64,000 bases of DNA from the NCBI RefSeq assembly GCF_011386835.1, contig NC_088800.1:56449439-56513438 (forward strand), written 5' to 3'. The DNA comes from Chrysemys picta bellii. Taxonomy: Eukaryota; Chordata; Testudines; Emydidae. Every line of letters begins with the position of its first letter. The stretch's first letter is position 1. Positions 49,801 to 55,312 of this stretch are shown here, one piece after another. The notes below the pieces were generated by a model. The model was not told the origin of the DNA. It was given only the letters and a program-made list of their open reading frames with translations, and did not search any database. A program made the translations under genes and the position numbers.

Positions 49801-52800
49801 GCAGATTTGCAGGGCTCTAAGTATGATGGGTTGTCTCACTTTTTAAAATAAAGGAAACCCCACTTTCTTTGTTCATGCCTTCAGTTGGGCTGGCTTCCTC
49901 ATGACCACATCATCCCCAGGAATGGAAAATCCCTGCTGGGAAAGTTTGTTCATTTGGCACTTAGAAATTCCCCTTTGGCTCTCAGATCAGAGCCTGATTT
50001 CCAGCTGTGTGTTGGAGGTCTAACGGCTCTATCCACCCCCCACCACCAGAAGTGCACTGTGCCCGGGGAAGAAGGGTGGCAGCTTAAGAGCGGGGTCGGT
50101 TAACCCACCAAACAGCATGCCAGACGAGGGTGGGGCTAGAGCACAACTGTACCAAGAGCTGGCTCCCAGTGCTCATCAGCAACTTGAACAAACACTGCAA
50201 ACAATGAGGGAGTAGCCAGAGAAGCTCGAAAGATAATTCTGTCAAAGGATAACCAAGGCCAAACATAAACCTTAAAGAAGCAGCTTCCTTAAAACAGCCT
50301 GTGTCAGCAATGACTGCAAATACCCTGTTGCACTCAAGGCAGTCAGCCCACACTGGGCTCTCCAGGGCAGCGGAGACTCTACTGTATCACAGCCATGGGA
50401 GTTGTTAGAGTCACAGAGAGAGTACAAAGGCTAGAGATCAACTATCATACAAACTCCACTACGTAACCAGTGGCAGCTCAATGCAGAACACAGCAGACAG
50501 CTAACGCTCCATTAAAAACAATGTTGGGTGGGTCTGAAGAGAGGGTTCAAATCACATGTCAATTATCTCCTTACTTCCAAAGGCTGAGGAGTGGGATCCC
50601 AAAAAATCTTGGGGCATGGACTGTGTCTTTGTTCTGTGTACACCACCTATAGCACAGCGGGTAGGGTTACCATTCGTCCGGATTCCCCCAGACATGTCCG
50701 GCTTTTTTGAGTTAAAAATAGCATCCGGGGGGAATTTGTCAATGTCCGGATTTCCCCCCATGCAGAGCGCGCGCGGCTTACAGGGCAGCCGGCCGGATCC
50801 TGCCACTCGCACGGGGGCTCCAGCAGCCAGAGCCCTTCCTCCACTTCCCCCCTCCTCTCTCCTGCAACTTGAGACCACTCCCCTCCTCTATCTCTCTCCC
50901 TCCCTCCCCCCCTGCATTCGCAGATCCCGGCTGGCTGTTCGCCTCGGGCCTCCGGCAGTCTGGAGCTCCGACCCTGCTCCCCTCCCCCGCTGCCGAGCGC
51001 GCTGCTCTGCAGCACAGTAAGGGGGCCAGGGGGTCAGAGAAGCGGCAGGGAGGTTTGGGGGGGGGGGGTAGTCAAGAGACAGGGAGCAGGGGGAGGGTTG
51101 GATGGGTCAGGAGTTCGGGAGGGGGCTGTCTGGGAGTTGGGGGTGTAAGGCTTTGGGCAGTCAGGGTCCAGGGTCTCAGGAGGGGGCAGTTAGGGGACAA
51201 GGCACAGGGAGGCTTAGGTAGGGGGTGGGGTTCTGGAGGGCAGTTAGGAGCAGGAGTCCCAGGAGGGGGCAGTCAGGGGACAGGGAGCAGAGGGGTTTAG
51301 ATGGGTCAGGAGTTCTGGGGGGGGGGGCTGTCAGGGGGTGGGGGTGTGGATAAAGGTTGGGGCAGTCAGGGTACAGGTAGGGTCCTAGGGGGCCAGTTAG
51401 GATGTGGGGAAGGTCTCAGGAGGGGGCAGTCAGGGGACAAGGAGCAGGGAGGCTTAGGTAGGGGGTGGAGTCCTGGGGGGGAGTTAGGGGCAGGGGTCCC
51501 AGGAGGGGGCAGTCAGGGGACAAGGAGTAGGGGGGAGGGTTGGGGGTTCTGAGGGGGCAGGAAGTGGGAGGGAGTGGAAGGGGCAGGGGCGGGGCTAGGG
51601 CAGGACGGGGGCGGGGCTAGGGCGGGGCTCCTCCCGTCCTCTTTTTGGATTGTTGAAATATGGTAACCCTAACAGTGGGGCTCTGGTCTTAAACCACAAT
51701 ACAAATAAATAATCTATTTATGAACACCTTAACCCCAAATTACTTAAATGGACACTTTCAACTTAAACATCACTCTTCCTGGTTTTTTAGTGGATTACAA
51801 GCAGCTCGCTAGGGCATGGTCTGGGCCATCCTGTGGTCAGCATTGCATTCTGGGCACCACTGTAATACAGTAAGCATTCAATTCGTTTCCTTTGTGCATA
51901 TGCCTATCACCAGTGCTATTGGCTTCCTTGTAAATAACACTCCCCATTTTGTGGGTCCTTATTTTGTAAGATAGGAAAACATGATTGAAAATCATGTCAT
52001 TGGCAGAGGGACCCCGGCAGAAGCAGTACCTGGAACAACCATGATTAAGTCATGGTTTGACTGACTAGATTTCAAGTTGATGGTGTTTTGTACACACTTA
52101 AAATTGAAGATTCACTTTACATGGAAAGAAGCTGAAGCACCTCAGAGAGAGAAAACAAAGGAGACTCCATGAGCTGACACCATTACTGGACTTCTCTACG
52201 CTAGGTTAAACACCACAACTCAAGCCCCAGCACAAATTCAACCCAGACAGGTAGTCACAAACATCAGAACAATTCCTTTTCCCCCAGATCTAAGATTGGA
52301 AGGAAATGGTCCTATTTCAATGAACCTCTCTGGACATGACCATGTTATAACCTGCTGCCCTCTGCATCCTAACCCAGGGCAGAGTCACTGCCTTCCGGAC
52401 ACAGTTGAGGGCAAGACACCTTCAGGCACTGTGAAAATTAGAACAATGTGGATGGCAGGGACAAGGGAACCTGGGGCATTAACATGATCAGGCATGAACT
52501 ATGCAACAACCCGCTGCAGAGAATGACAAGAGCAAAAACCAGAAGACCCAGTTCTGCTCTGTTTCTCACCACCAGTCCTGTTCACTTCAAGGGCAAAGTG
52601 CTACAGAGGGAGTGGCTAGAACAACTGTCAATAGGGGCTAGGCTCTGTAGTAAAAGAAACCTTTATAACCTTTTATCCATGAGAATCATAAGGAGTCAGG
52701 TCAGTCCTGCCACTTTCAAGCTTAGTTTCTAATTATGTTTATTTTACTCTGTTTTGAGCTACCTTTATTACAAGCAACGGCACAGTGCTGTTTGCTTTTC

Positions 52801-55312
52801 ATTGCTCTGTAATGAATTCATAGAATACCCCATCTGCCCTTTCAGCTAGGACTCACAGCTCTGCAGGAGTTAAAACACAAATATTTGAACAATAAGCCAT
52901 GCTAAGGGATGGCAGCCACAAGACAGGTGTGGGTTGATTACTCCAGCAAATGCCATGCTGGGAGGGTTGGCAGCCCCAGGACAGAACTTTCACAGCATCA
53001 CTGACGTGCTTCCCTAACTGATGAAATTGAGTTGGAGAATGGCCTCCGGCCATAGGGAAGGTGTGCATGATCCAACTCAGCGTGGGTGGGGAAGGATCTT
53101 GCACTGAAACCTGGCCTCTAGGAAAGGAAGTATGTGGTCTCAACAGGATGCATACTCCTCCCAAACAGCACCAGAATACATTTCCAGGATGCACACCAGC
53201 TGAGGGGTGTGATAGCCCGCCTGGAGGGGACTTCCAAGTAGAACGTGTGCAGGGAAGCACCTCAGATGTGGCCTGGAAACAACTCACCATGATCTTTTGG
53301 ATAATCCTCTTCTGAGGCTTCTCAGACAAGCCAATTTGTAGCCAGGATAGGGCAAAAAAGACAATTTTGAAAAGTTTTCAAAATGGCATTCCACATTTTT
53401 AGAACAGCTTGTCCATCTAACCAGGAGTGTGTGGAAAGTCTCTTAAGTGATCTTGGTGCAAAGGGGACTTGCCTTTTTAGACACATCCAGCTCCCTGACC
53501 CTTAGCATGGGTCTTCTTCTTCTCCCCTTACACAGGCTGAGCAAAAAAATTTCCTAAAATCTTGTTAATTCCATTTCATTGATGATGAACTCACATATAG
53601 AACCAGTGAGCAGTGAGGAAGTCAAAAGCCAGGTCTGTTGTACCAACCCTCTATTGTTCCACTTCCAGCACACCACAAGGCACCAGAGAATGACTCACTG
53701 ACCATGGAATTTGATTATGTTAATCAGTCTCAACTGATAGAGCATATGGATTGAATGCTCTTAACTTTAACCCACCTTGTCTTTCAAATATCCTGGGACC
53801 AACATGCCTACAACCAACACTGCAAACAACTTTCCTAGATAGCCATTTCCCACTGATTCTGAAAAGTCTGCCCAGTGCCTACACAGATAGGGAGGAGGCA
53901 GTGTTGAGGATCAGGAAATCTTACAAACCCAGACAGAATTCTGCAGCTTTGAAACTATGCTATATATAAACATTTAGAGAGCTTCTGGCAGAGCTAATTA
54001 ATATCGATTATAGATTGAATGACCTTCCTAGGCAGTAAATTCAGTCTAACATATTTAATGCAGGCAGCAGAATTTGCCAGGTGAAGAATTTACCAGCACA
54101 TGCAAGAGATGGAAAGAGATCAGAATTTGATGTGCCCACAAATGCAACTACTAAATGAGAGCGAGGCAGGCTGCACAAGCCAAACGCCATCACCAAATTC
54201 CAACAATGCTCACAGCATTGGTACAGAAATGTCTGGCTGTGATAATTCCTCAGGGACAGGAGTTCAGAAATCTCACCCTCTTCCAGGAAGGATGACACAC
54301 AATTAGCATATGGGACTAGGTCAGGAGAAAGCCACATACAAAAGTAACAGGAGCCCAGCCAATGCAGCGTACTCAGCTCCTCACAAGCAACTCTCCAGTG
54401 ATGACGTGAATAATGGCCACAGTTTAAAGGGCTGAAATTAGACGCCACCTCCAACACTCAATTTCTATAGGGTCAGCCAGCGGAGCACGGAAGAAGGAAA
54501 GAGGACAGACACTGCGCAAACTGCTAAGCCCCCTCAGCCAGCTCAGAACGCAGAGCAAAGTGGCCCCCGATTCTCACTGCACAGCTGGTCAACAAGCTCT
54601 AGACAGACGGCCCAGCAGGCCGCCAGCTGCCCTGTTTCCAGGCTCGGCTGCTGAGGCCAGGAAGCAGCATGAAAGAGGCTGACTCCCCCCCTCCAGCCAT
54701 GGAGCGAGGAGACGCAGACACCGCTAAGGGAGTATTCAGGCTATTTCCATTCCCCCCTCCCAAACCAGGACATTAGTCCAAGGCCATCAGCACCGCTCCT
54801 GCACAGCCTGGCCCATTCCCTGCCTCCTCCGCTTCCACCGGGAAGCAGGAAAAGCGCCAAGGGGCCGCGGTGGCCGGTCTCAGGGACGCTACCGCTCCCC
54901 ATACCGGCGGACCTGGCGCACGGGCTCCCCTCCCCGGGGCCGGGGCTGCTCTCGTAGGTACCAAGCACCCGGCCCCCTGAGCGCGGCGCCGCACCGAATT
55001 CCCAGGACAGGTCTCTGGAGACGGGAGGAGCCCGGGAGAGCTCCCCGGTGCCCAGCGCCCGTTGAAAACAGCTACCCGGGCTGTGCCCGCCCCTGCTGTG
55101 CGTCTGTTCCGGGGCGGGGGGGGGGGCAGGGCAGGAGGGGGCGCCGGGCTCTGCCCCACACGGCGGGGCCCTGCCGGGCGGGGGTCTCAGCTCCGCCCCG
55201 CTCACTCACCGCCGGGGCCGCCGGGCCGGCTGCTGCGGGCGGCGGGGAGCGAGAGAAGCTGCAGCAGCCGCAGGAGGAGGAGCCCGAGCGCTGGGGCCGC
55301 TGCCCGCACCAT
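4579..55312 (-). CDS. PGAP6: Whole coding span of PGAP6/TMEM8A (13 coding exons, 777 aa)
   Basis: Post-GPI-attachment factor 6 (TMEM8A). Known role of the family: a GPI-specific phospholipase A2-type enzyme at the cell surface that releases certain GPI-anchored proteins, CRIPTO being the described substrate. Exons (minus, 5' to 3'): 55210-55312, 45104-45281, 35741-35948, 33487-33620, 32758-33023, 31043-31392, 16449-16542, 15456-15579, 13205-13341, 10947-11125, 9395-9541, 5584-5700, 4579-4875. All junctions are GT/AG and phases agree; the sum is 2334 nt. Layout: signal peptide (about 1-26), long N-glycosylated ectodomain, EGF-like module (about 504-538), then a multi-pass domain. CREST-type residues are visible: S590, H594, D616, H728 and H732. 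The paralogue TMEM8B is the main alternative; the [10 protein letters not shown] and LNTGMDSGG motifs and the C-terminus ending [15 protein letters not shown] match what I know of TMEM8A. No frameshift or stop was seen, so the gene looks functional. Confidence 0.93.
5584..5700 (-). CDS. PGAP6: PGAP6 exon 12: membrane domain
   Basis: Encodes [20 protein letters not shown] and then [19 protein letters not shown], two hydrophobic segments around a charged loop, as in the family. The acceptor TTGCTTAG precedes 5700; the donor GTAAGT is at 5583-5578. Exactly 39 codons. Confidence 0.93.
5701..6294. other. PGAP6 intron 11, distal part
   Basis: No exon or recognisable repeat in this stretch. The small intron 12 at 4876-5583 is likewise unremarkable. 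Confidence 0.3.
6295..6412. mobile_element. Short TA-flanked MITE (Tc1/mariner-like ends)
   Basis: The left end GGGTGACTAGACAGGAA pairs with the right end AAATTGGGACATCTGGTCACCC over about 11 bp (GGGTGACYAGA). It is flanked by TA at 6293-6294 and 6413-6414. At 118 bp it is non-autonomous. The superfamily is inferred from the TA target only. Confidence 0.7.
6660..6760. repeat. MIR-like SINE fragment
   Basis: The stretch around GGTCACGCAGCCCGTCAG, through GCAGAGTCAGGACCAGAACC to CAGCTCTCCTAC, resembles the MIR core and tRNA-side consensus. It is old and diverged. The rest of intron 11 from 6761 to 8206 shows nothing recognisable. Confidence 0.5.
8207..9047. mobile_element. TA-flanked element with GGGTTACCATA termini
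   Basis: Inverted ends GGGTTACCATAC and GTATGGTAACCC, flanked by TA (8205-8206 and 9048-9049). The interior is GC-rich and repeats a block containing TAAACAGAGCCGAAGAGTC at 8641, an inverted partial copy at about 8705 and another direct copy at 8881. It also repeats CGGACATGTCCGG-type palindromes near the right end. Long reading frames here are compositional. Same family as 50664-51669. Confidence 0.75.
9395..9541 (-). CDS. PGAP6: PGAP6 exon 11: membrane domain with catalytic-type His and Asp
   Basis: Encodes FYHACDQPG, then [13 protein letters not shown] and [19 protein letters not shown]594 (HACD) and D616 (YCD) are CREST superfamily residues thought to coordinate the metal. The acceptor CCTCTAG precedes 9541; the donor GTGAGT is at 9394-9389. 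Exactly 49 codons, phase 0 on both sides. Confidence 0.93.
9542..10946. other. PGAP6 intron 10
   Basis: No repeat or other gene recognised in this intron. Confidence 0.3.
10947..11125 (-). CDS. PGAP6: PGAP6 exon 10: end of EGF module and first membrane segments
   Basis: Completes the EGF-like module ([10 protein letters not shown]) and enters the membrane domain with [20 protein letters not shown] and then [17 protein letters not shown]590 in FFST is the position expected for the conserved CREST serine. The acceptor GTGCCAG abuts 11125; the donor GTAAGT is at 10946-10941. Confidence 0.93.
11126..13204. other. PGAP6 intron 9
   Basis: No repeat or gene recognised; open frames here lack family features. 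Confidence 0.3.
13205..13341 (-). CDS. PGAP6: PGAP6 exon 9: EGF-like module
   Basis: Encodes [20 protein letters not shown] followed by [11 protein letters not shown], the Cys-rich EGF-like module (residues about 504-532) just before the membrane domain. It contains five of the six expected cysteines, the sixth being in exon 10. The acceptor TGGCTGCAG precedes 13341; the donor GTGAGT is at 13204-13199. Confidence 0.92.
14255..14448 (-). repeat. tRNA-derived SINE with CR1-like tail
   Basis: On the minus strand the head (from about 14448) reads like a tRNA: box A TAGCTCAGTGGTTTGAGCA and box B GGGTTGTGAGTTCAATCC. It is followed by a body and a 3' part containing GGACTAGATGATCTTTC and GGTCCCTTCCAGTTCTA, which match CR1 LINE 3' ends. 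This is a SINE mobilised by CR1, not a functional tRNA gene. The remainder of intron 8 (13342-15455) holds nothing else recognised apart from a C-run near 13818. Confidence 0.8.
15456..15579 (-). CDS. PGAP6: PGAP6 exon 8: ectodomain
   Basis: Encodes FFQGYPLNV and then [20 protein letters not shown], one of the most conserved TMEM8A motifs. The acceptor is TTTCTCTGAAG before CTTTTTTCC, and the frame is confirmed by the Ala codon split across exons 7 and 8. The donor GTGAGT is at 15455-15450. Confidence 0.92.
15580..16448. other. PGAP6 intron 7
   Basis: No repeat or gene recognised in this intron. Confidence 0.3.
16449..16542 (-). CDS. PGAP6: PGAP6 exon 7: ectodomain
   Basis: Encodes [20 protein letters not shown] and then NTTHNCST, matching the family stretch with ACVNAASPFLGFNTSLNC. 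Three sequons are present (NAS, NTT and NCS). The acceptor TTTCCTCAG is above 16542, and the donor GTACGG at 16448-16443 is a weaker consensus. Confidence 0.9.
16800..18103 (-). pseudogene. Decayed large ORF, C-terminal part beyond the LINE insertion
   Basis: Continues the frame from 21647 after removal of the LINE. The first readable segment is [14 protein letters not shown], then [20 protein letters not shown]. The next blocks contain [20 protein letters not shown] and, lower down, [16 protein letters not shown]. Stops and frameshifts are frequent. The lower boundary is uncertain: diverged coding-like matches seem to fade around 16.7-17.0 kb, close to PGAP6 exon 7. No catalytic motif was identified. 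Confidence 0.55.
18115..19243 (-). pseudogene. LINE endonuclease (APE-like) and linker, inverted segment
   Basis: The minus strand starts [19 protein letters not shown] and continues with [17 protein letters not shown] and [17 protein letters not shown], typical of the N-terminal half of the apurinic-type endonuclease of non-LTR retrotransposons (LQETH motif). Lower down the linker shows [19 protein letters not shown] and [10 protein letters not shown]. It ends at [18 protein letters not shown], immediately before the RT domain in the normal order. It has frameshifts and stops. Confidence 0.75.
19244..21640 (+). pseudogene. LINE reverse transcriptase and C-terminal region
   Basis: Begins [17 protein letters not shown] (RT fingers). 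After the LTR insertion it continues with [11 protein letters not shown] (20340s), [20 protein letters not shown] (about 20514-20573) and YADDLAMT (about 20587), the catalytic palm motif with both aspartates kept. The thumb and C-terminal part (20667-21440) includes [19 protein letters not shown] and then [18 protein letters not shown] likely Cys/His end follows in another frame (about 21440-21520). Interrupted by stops and by the element at 19608-20300. Confidence 0.8.
19608..20300 (+). mobile_element. Solo LTR-like element inside the LINE RT
   Basis: Begins TGTAGTGGG and ends CCCACCACA (TG...CA termini with a short inverted repeat). Flanks GATGG (19603-19607) and GACGG (20301-20305) give a 5-bp duplication with one mismatch, as for Gypsy or retroviral LTRs. 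Internal features include CTATAAAAGG at about 19742, a possible promoter box. Removing it restores the RT reading order. No internal coding region is present, so it is a solo LTR from recombination. Confidence 0.65.
21647..24024 (-). pseudogene. Decayed large ORF of an uncharacterised multicopy family, N-terminal part
   Basis: Reads on the minus strand from about 24024 downwards. The first block has a CxxC-type stretch ([18 protein letters not shown]). Further blocks include [13 protein letters not shown], a segment near 22.9 kb with [20 protein letters not shown], and [21 protein letters not shown] block near 21.9 kb has [12 protein letters not shown]. Frameshifts and stops break it into many pieces. 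I recall similar uncharacterised proteins scattered through fish and invertebrate genomes but cannot name a domain or element class. It resumes at 18103 on the other side of the LINE insertion. The function is unknown; a transposon-borne or captured gene is a guess. Confidence 0.6.
24030..25849. other. Intronic AT-rich stretch before the Harbinger element
   Basis: No gene found. 24200-25200 is AT-rich with nothing recognisable. A diverged MIR/tRNA-SINE-like fragment sits at about 25590-25690 (GGCAGAGCAGGGACTTGAAC and AACTACTGGACCATCC). Confidence 0.35.
26159..26822 (+). CDS. Harbinger Myb/SANT-like protein, exon 1
   Basis: DNA-binding partner protein of Harbinger transposons; in the described zebrafish and human systems this protein carries the transposase to the nucleus and to the ends of the element. 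Residues around [40 protein letters not shown] and [20 protein letters not shown] form a trihelical Myb/SANT-like domain with the usual tryptophans. An acidic stretch ([13 protein letters not shown]) follows. Two start codons are plausible: 26159, or 26246 (MQSSPAV), which sits just before the domain and is my preference. The donor GTAAGT is at 26823, leaving A of a Thr codon. With exon 2 the protein is about 350 aa (from 26246) or 379 aa (from 26159), open throughout. Confidence 0.82.
27030..27320 (-). CDS. Third ORF of the Harbinger element, 96 aa, function unknown
   Basis: Lies antisense inside the intron of the Myb-like gene and in the same strand sense as the transposase. The start context GTCACCATGG is an almost ideal Kozak sequence. 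Directly upstream is TTAATTAAAAGCAG, which could be a splice acceptor, so the ORF may be the 3' exon of a spliced transcript. The predicted protein begins [20 protein letters not shown], includes [19 protein letters not shown], and ends GHIDRILL. It is mostly helical in appearance with no membrane segment. A weak resemblance to BEN-type helices ([24 protein letters not shown]) is only an impression. I know no standard Harbinger third protein of this kind. Confidence 0.55.
   Translation of the reverse strand: MADITLMRISESDKERMLRESLQRPGPYAALLCRAMIPEYLIISWRGNVSYFGGPNKAALPKNLMQRLSNYLQESFIEMSQEDYCSIPGHIDRILL
27817..28292 (+). CDS. Harbinger Myb/SANT-like protein, exon 2
   Basis: The acceptor TTTCCACAG ends at 27816. 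The joined codon ACC (Thr) continues [15 protein letters not shown], then [18 protein letters not shown], a basic stretch usable as a nuclear localisation signal. A long charged, Gln-rich helix follows (residues like [19 protein letters not shown]), probably a coiled coil for oligomerisation. The tail is Pro-rich and ends RRLSFPKI before the stop. An AATAAA lies downstream at about 28363. The splice is inferred from consensus and frame agreement. Confidence 0.78.
29044..30327 (-). CDS. PIF/Harbinger DDE transposase, intact 427 aa
   Basis: Catalyses cut-and-paste transposition. Visible parts: a helix-turn-helix region ([15 protein letters not shown], about 151-165), the GAIDGTHI motif with the first catalytic Asp (D210), VHDARVF (D260) and GDPAYPL (D298) either of which may supply the second Asp, and [13 protein letters not shown] with the Glu (E334). 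These match the DDE_Tnp_4/HARBI1 family order, and the length is near the usual 350-450 aa. No frameshift or internal stop. It is convergent with the Myb-like gene (3' ends about 750 bp apart). ATG 30327 is chosen as the first in frame; a G+C-rich block precedes it at 30330-30420. Confidence 0.93.
   Translation of the reverse strand: MEPAVTIAAVVAALNVSQLIIKVSLRQMQKSQARRLRHRGDVLKSESSTDLSESRRPSAEDITVAMGHVDAVERRFWARETSTEWWDRIVLQVWDESQWLRNFRMRKGTFLELCELLSPALKRSDTRLRAALSVQKRVAIALWKLATPDSYRSVANQFGVGKSTVGVVVMQVAKAIVDVLLPKVVTLGNVEAIIDGFAAMGFPNCGGAIDGTHIPILAPDHQATQYINRKGYFSMLLQALVDHRGRFTNIYVGWPGKVHDARVFRNSGLFRRLQQGIYFPDHKITVGDVEMPIVILGDPAYPLMPWLMKPYTGALDTEKELFNYRLSKCRMVVECAFGRLKGRWRSLLTRCDLSETNIPIVIAACCVLHNLCESKGETFMAGWEVEENSLAGDYSQPDSRAIRRDQREALCIREALKAKFLSEQGNL
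30704..31042. other. Intron 6 remnant next to exon 6
   Basis: No repeat or gene recognised between the Harbinger right end and PGAP6 exon 6. Confidence 0.3.
31043..31392 (-). CDS. PGAP6: PGAP6 exon 6: ectodomain, largest internal exon
   Basis: Encodes a variable Ser/Asn-rich stretch (several sequons) followed by the conserved [16 protein letters not shown] and [13 protein letters not shown] motifs, the latter a strong TMEM8 family signature. The acceptor CTCTGCAG precedes 31392; the donor GTACAG is at 31042-31037. Phase 0 at the 3' end. The following intron is 14.5 kb and carries the Harbinger and LINE insertions. Confidence 0.93.
31393..32757. other. PGAP6 intron 5
   Basis: No repeat or gene recognised, apart from a G-rich simple stretch near 31735-31755. 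The small intron 4 (33024-33486) is likewise plain. Confidence 0.3.
32758..33023 (-). CDS. PGAP6: PGAP6 exon 5: ectodomain
   Basis: Encodes [17 protein letters not shown] and later [17 protein letters not shown] and [15 protein letters not shown]. The four cysteines and the PPW-WLQ motif match the family. One sequon (NST) and a second (NAS) are present. The acceptor TCCTGCAG is above 33023; the donor GTGTGC lies at 32757-32752. Confidence 0.92.
33487..33620 (-). CDS. PGAP6: PGAP6 exon 4: ectodomain
   Basis: Encodes [20 protein letters not shown] followed by [26 protein letters not shown] aligns with the CAYVFQPELL stretch of the human protein. The acceptor CCTGCAG abuts 33620; the donor GTAAGT is at 33486-33481. 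It leaves AA, completed to Lys by exon 5. Confidence 0.9.
33819..34522. mobile_element. hAT-type non-autonomous element
   Basis: The left end CAGGGGTTCCCAAACTGGG and the right end GTTTGAGACCCCTG are typical hAT termini in amniotes. The 8-bp flanks CCCTAGCC and CCCTAAGG match at only some positions, so the duplication is eroded. The interior contains a degenerate G-rich tandem repeat (GGGTGCAGGCTCTGGG units, 33960-34150). Confidence 0.6.
34990..35330 (-). repeat. CR1 3' end split by a hAT-like MITE
   Basis: CR1-type 3' sequence (GGGACCACTATGATCATCTA and TAGTCTGACTTCCTG) is interrupted by an insert at about 35039-35269 with ends CAGGGGTTCTCCCACTTC and GTTTGAGTACCGCTG. The duplication is not clean. 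Confidence 0.6.
35741..35948 (-). CDS. PGAP6: PGAP6 exon 3: ectodomain
   Basis: Contains [14 protein letters not shown] and [19 protein letters not shown], both recognisable TMEM8A ectodomain motifs, and NAT, NLT and NIT sequons for N-glycosylation. The acceptor TTGCAG is just above 35948 and the donor GTAAAG at 35740-35735. It ends in phase 0. Confidence 0.92.
35949..36424. other. PGAP6 intron 2, 3' end
   Basis: No gene or recognisable repeat. Confidence 0.3.
36425..37020 (-). repeat. CR1 LINE 3' fragment
   Basis: The minus strand reads a CR1 ORF2 tail ([20 protein letters not shown]) at 36918-36760, then a CR1-like 3' UTR containing the reverse of GATCCATCTAGTCCAGTATC. Truncated and with stops. 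Confidence 0.65.
37345..37590. mobile_element. Relic of a Harbinger-like MITE
   Basis: Contains motifs seen in the other Harbinger-type elements here (TTACGTCGACAT, ACATGTCTACACTTTGCTCC, GGGACAGTGTGGGATGG, AGCATCTACACCAGAGG). Ends are diverged and the boundaries uncertain. A second hAT-type end (CAGAGGTCCCCAAACTGTG, 37581) abuts it on the right. Confidence 0.4.
38530..39015 (-). repeat. CR1 LINE fragment (RT C-terminal region)
   Basis: The minus strand encodes [20 protein letters not shown] and [20 protein letters not shown], a characteristic CR1 ORF2 segment after the RT domain. Not intact. Confidence 0.75.
40201..40998. mobile_element. Harbinger-type non-autonomous element in CR1
   Basis: Ends GGGTATATCTACAC and GTGTAGACAAGGCC resemble the termini of the autonomous element at 25850-30703. 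The 3-bp duplication TCA (40198-40200 and 40999-41001) is exact and the CR1 reads through when it is removed. It shares AACTATCCCACTGTGCAAC-like sequence with the autonomous element's subterminal region (CTATCCCACAGTGCACCA). No intact ORF. Confidence 0.75.
41273..41431 (-). repeat. Turtle-type SINE with inverted duplicate (palindromic)
   Basis: The minus strand begins GGTTTCAGAGTAGCAGCTGT and continues to GAGCATAAGCT, then folds back as a near-perfect inverted copy of its 3' half (arms about 41273-41335 and 41336-41394). A 15-bp target duplication CTTCCAATTTTTAAA lies at 41258-41272 and 41432-41446. Related to the Cry-type pol III SINE of turtles. Confidence 0.8.
42380..43240 (-). repeat. CR1 LINE fragment (RT palm region)
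   Basis: The minus strand encodes [20 protein letters not shown] and [20 protein letters not shown], typical of the CR1 RT around and after the FADD motif; the second Asp is lost (FADS). It lies 5' of the longer CR1 copy, in the same orientation but a separate insertion. Confidence 0.7.
43768..44118. mobile_element. hAT-type non-autonomous element
   Basis: Ends CAGGGCCCTC and GGACGGCCCTG. Exact 8-bp duplication ACTAGGGC at 43760-43767 and 44119-44126. Related in inverse orientation to 3271-3710. Non-coding. Confidence 0.85.
44165..44835. repeat. tRNA-like SINE composite hosting a MITE
   Basis: Two tRNA-like stretches (TGGTTAGGGCTCCCATCTGG at 44560 and CCATGGTTAGGGCACTCTCC at 44685) plus an inverted pair (TTCCACTGTGTATAAATA at 44171 and TATTTATACACAGTGGAA at 44621). 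The unit is split by the hAT MITE at 44243-44553. The SINE family is not identified. Confidence 0.45.
44243..44553. mobile_element. hAT MITE, 311 bp
   Basis: Ends CAGGGGTAGGCAACCT and AGGTTGCCAACCCCTG form a nearly perfect inverted repeat. Exact 8-bp duplication GTCTGGTG at 44235-44242 and 44554-44561. Same family as the larger copy at 62745-63984. Confidence 0.92.
45104..45281 (-). CDS. PGAP6: PGAP6 exon 2: start of ectodomain
   Basis: Translates to a segment containing [20 protein letters not shown] and then [20 protein letters not shown], closely parallel to the N-terminal ectodomain of TMEM8A. The acceptor CCAG lies at 45285-45282 and the donor GTATGT at 45103-45098. The exon enters with two bases of Asp35 and leaves two bases (AT) that complete Ile in exon 3. 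It lies about 10 kb downstream of exon 1. Confidence 0.9.
45282..46394. other. PGAP6 intron 1, 3' part
   Basis: No gene or recognisable repeat. Confidence 0.3.
46395..46677. mobile_element. Harbinger-like MITE with internal hairpin
   Basis: The left end GGCCAGGTCTACACTAA faces the right end GTGTAGACCTACCC. An internal perfect-to-near-perfect palindrome spans about 46419-46491 (CTAATTCGAACTAAGGTACG against its inverted copy). TCGAA/TCGAC motifs recall the autonomous Harbinger subterminal region. Right boundary inferred. Confidence 0.65.
46793..47071. mobile_element. Harbinger-type MITE
   Basis: Ends GGGTACATCTACACTG and CAGTCTAGACATACCC are inverted. Flanks TTA (46790-46792) and TAA (47072-47074). 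Non-coding, 279 bp. Contains internal inverted AGCCCAGGCTCTGAGACCCT-like segments. Confidence 0.7.
47885..48015. repeat. MIR SINE fragment
   Basis: CAGTTTCCCCATCTGTACAA followed by GGGATCATGATGCTTACCTT and TGTAAAGCACTTTCAGATG is the familiar 3' half of MIR. Confidence 0.75.
48880..48985 (-). repeat. CR1 3' end fragment
   Basis: TTAGGGTTGGAAGAGACCTC, then CCTAGTCCAACCCCCTGCTC and AAAGCAGGACC: the standard CR1 3' terminal region in reverse orientation. Confidence 0.8.
48986..50663. other. Intron 1 stretch without features
   Basis: No gene or recognisable repeat. Confidence 0.3.
50664..51669. mobile_element. TA-flanked element with GGGTTACCAT termini and minisatellite core
   Basis: Ends GGGTTACCATTCGTCC and AATATGGTAACCC, flanked by TA (50662-50663 and 51670-51671). 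CATGTCCGG and TTTTTGAGT motifs near the left end are shared with the 8207-9047 copy. The core (51010-51560) is a degenerate tandem repeat around GGGGGCAGTCAGGGGACA. Glycine-rich frames here are compositional. Confidence 0.75.
51670..54779. other. Intron 1, 5' part
   Basis: No gene or recognisable repeat. Confidence 0.3.

Noticed and set aside
50869..51552. Gly-rich plus-strand frames
   Set aside because: A translation of the G-rich tandem repeat.
4579..55312. Gene as TMEM8B rather than PGAP6/TMEM8A
   Set aside because: Motif-by-motif agreement and total length fit TMEM8A better from memory, but a phylogenetic tree would be decisive.
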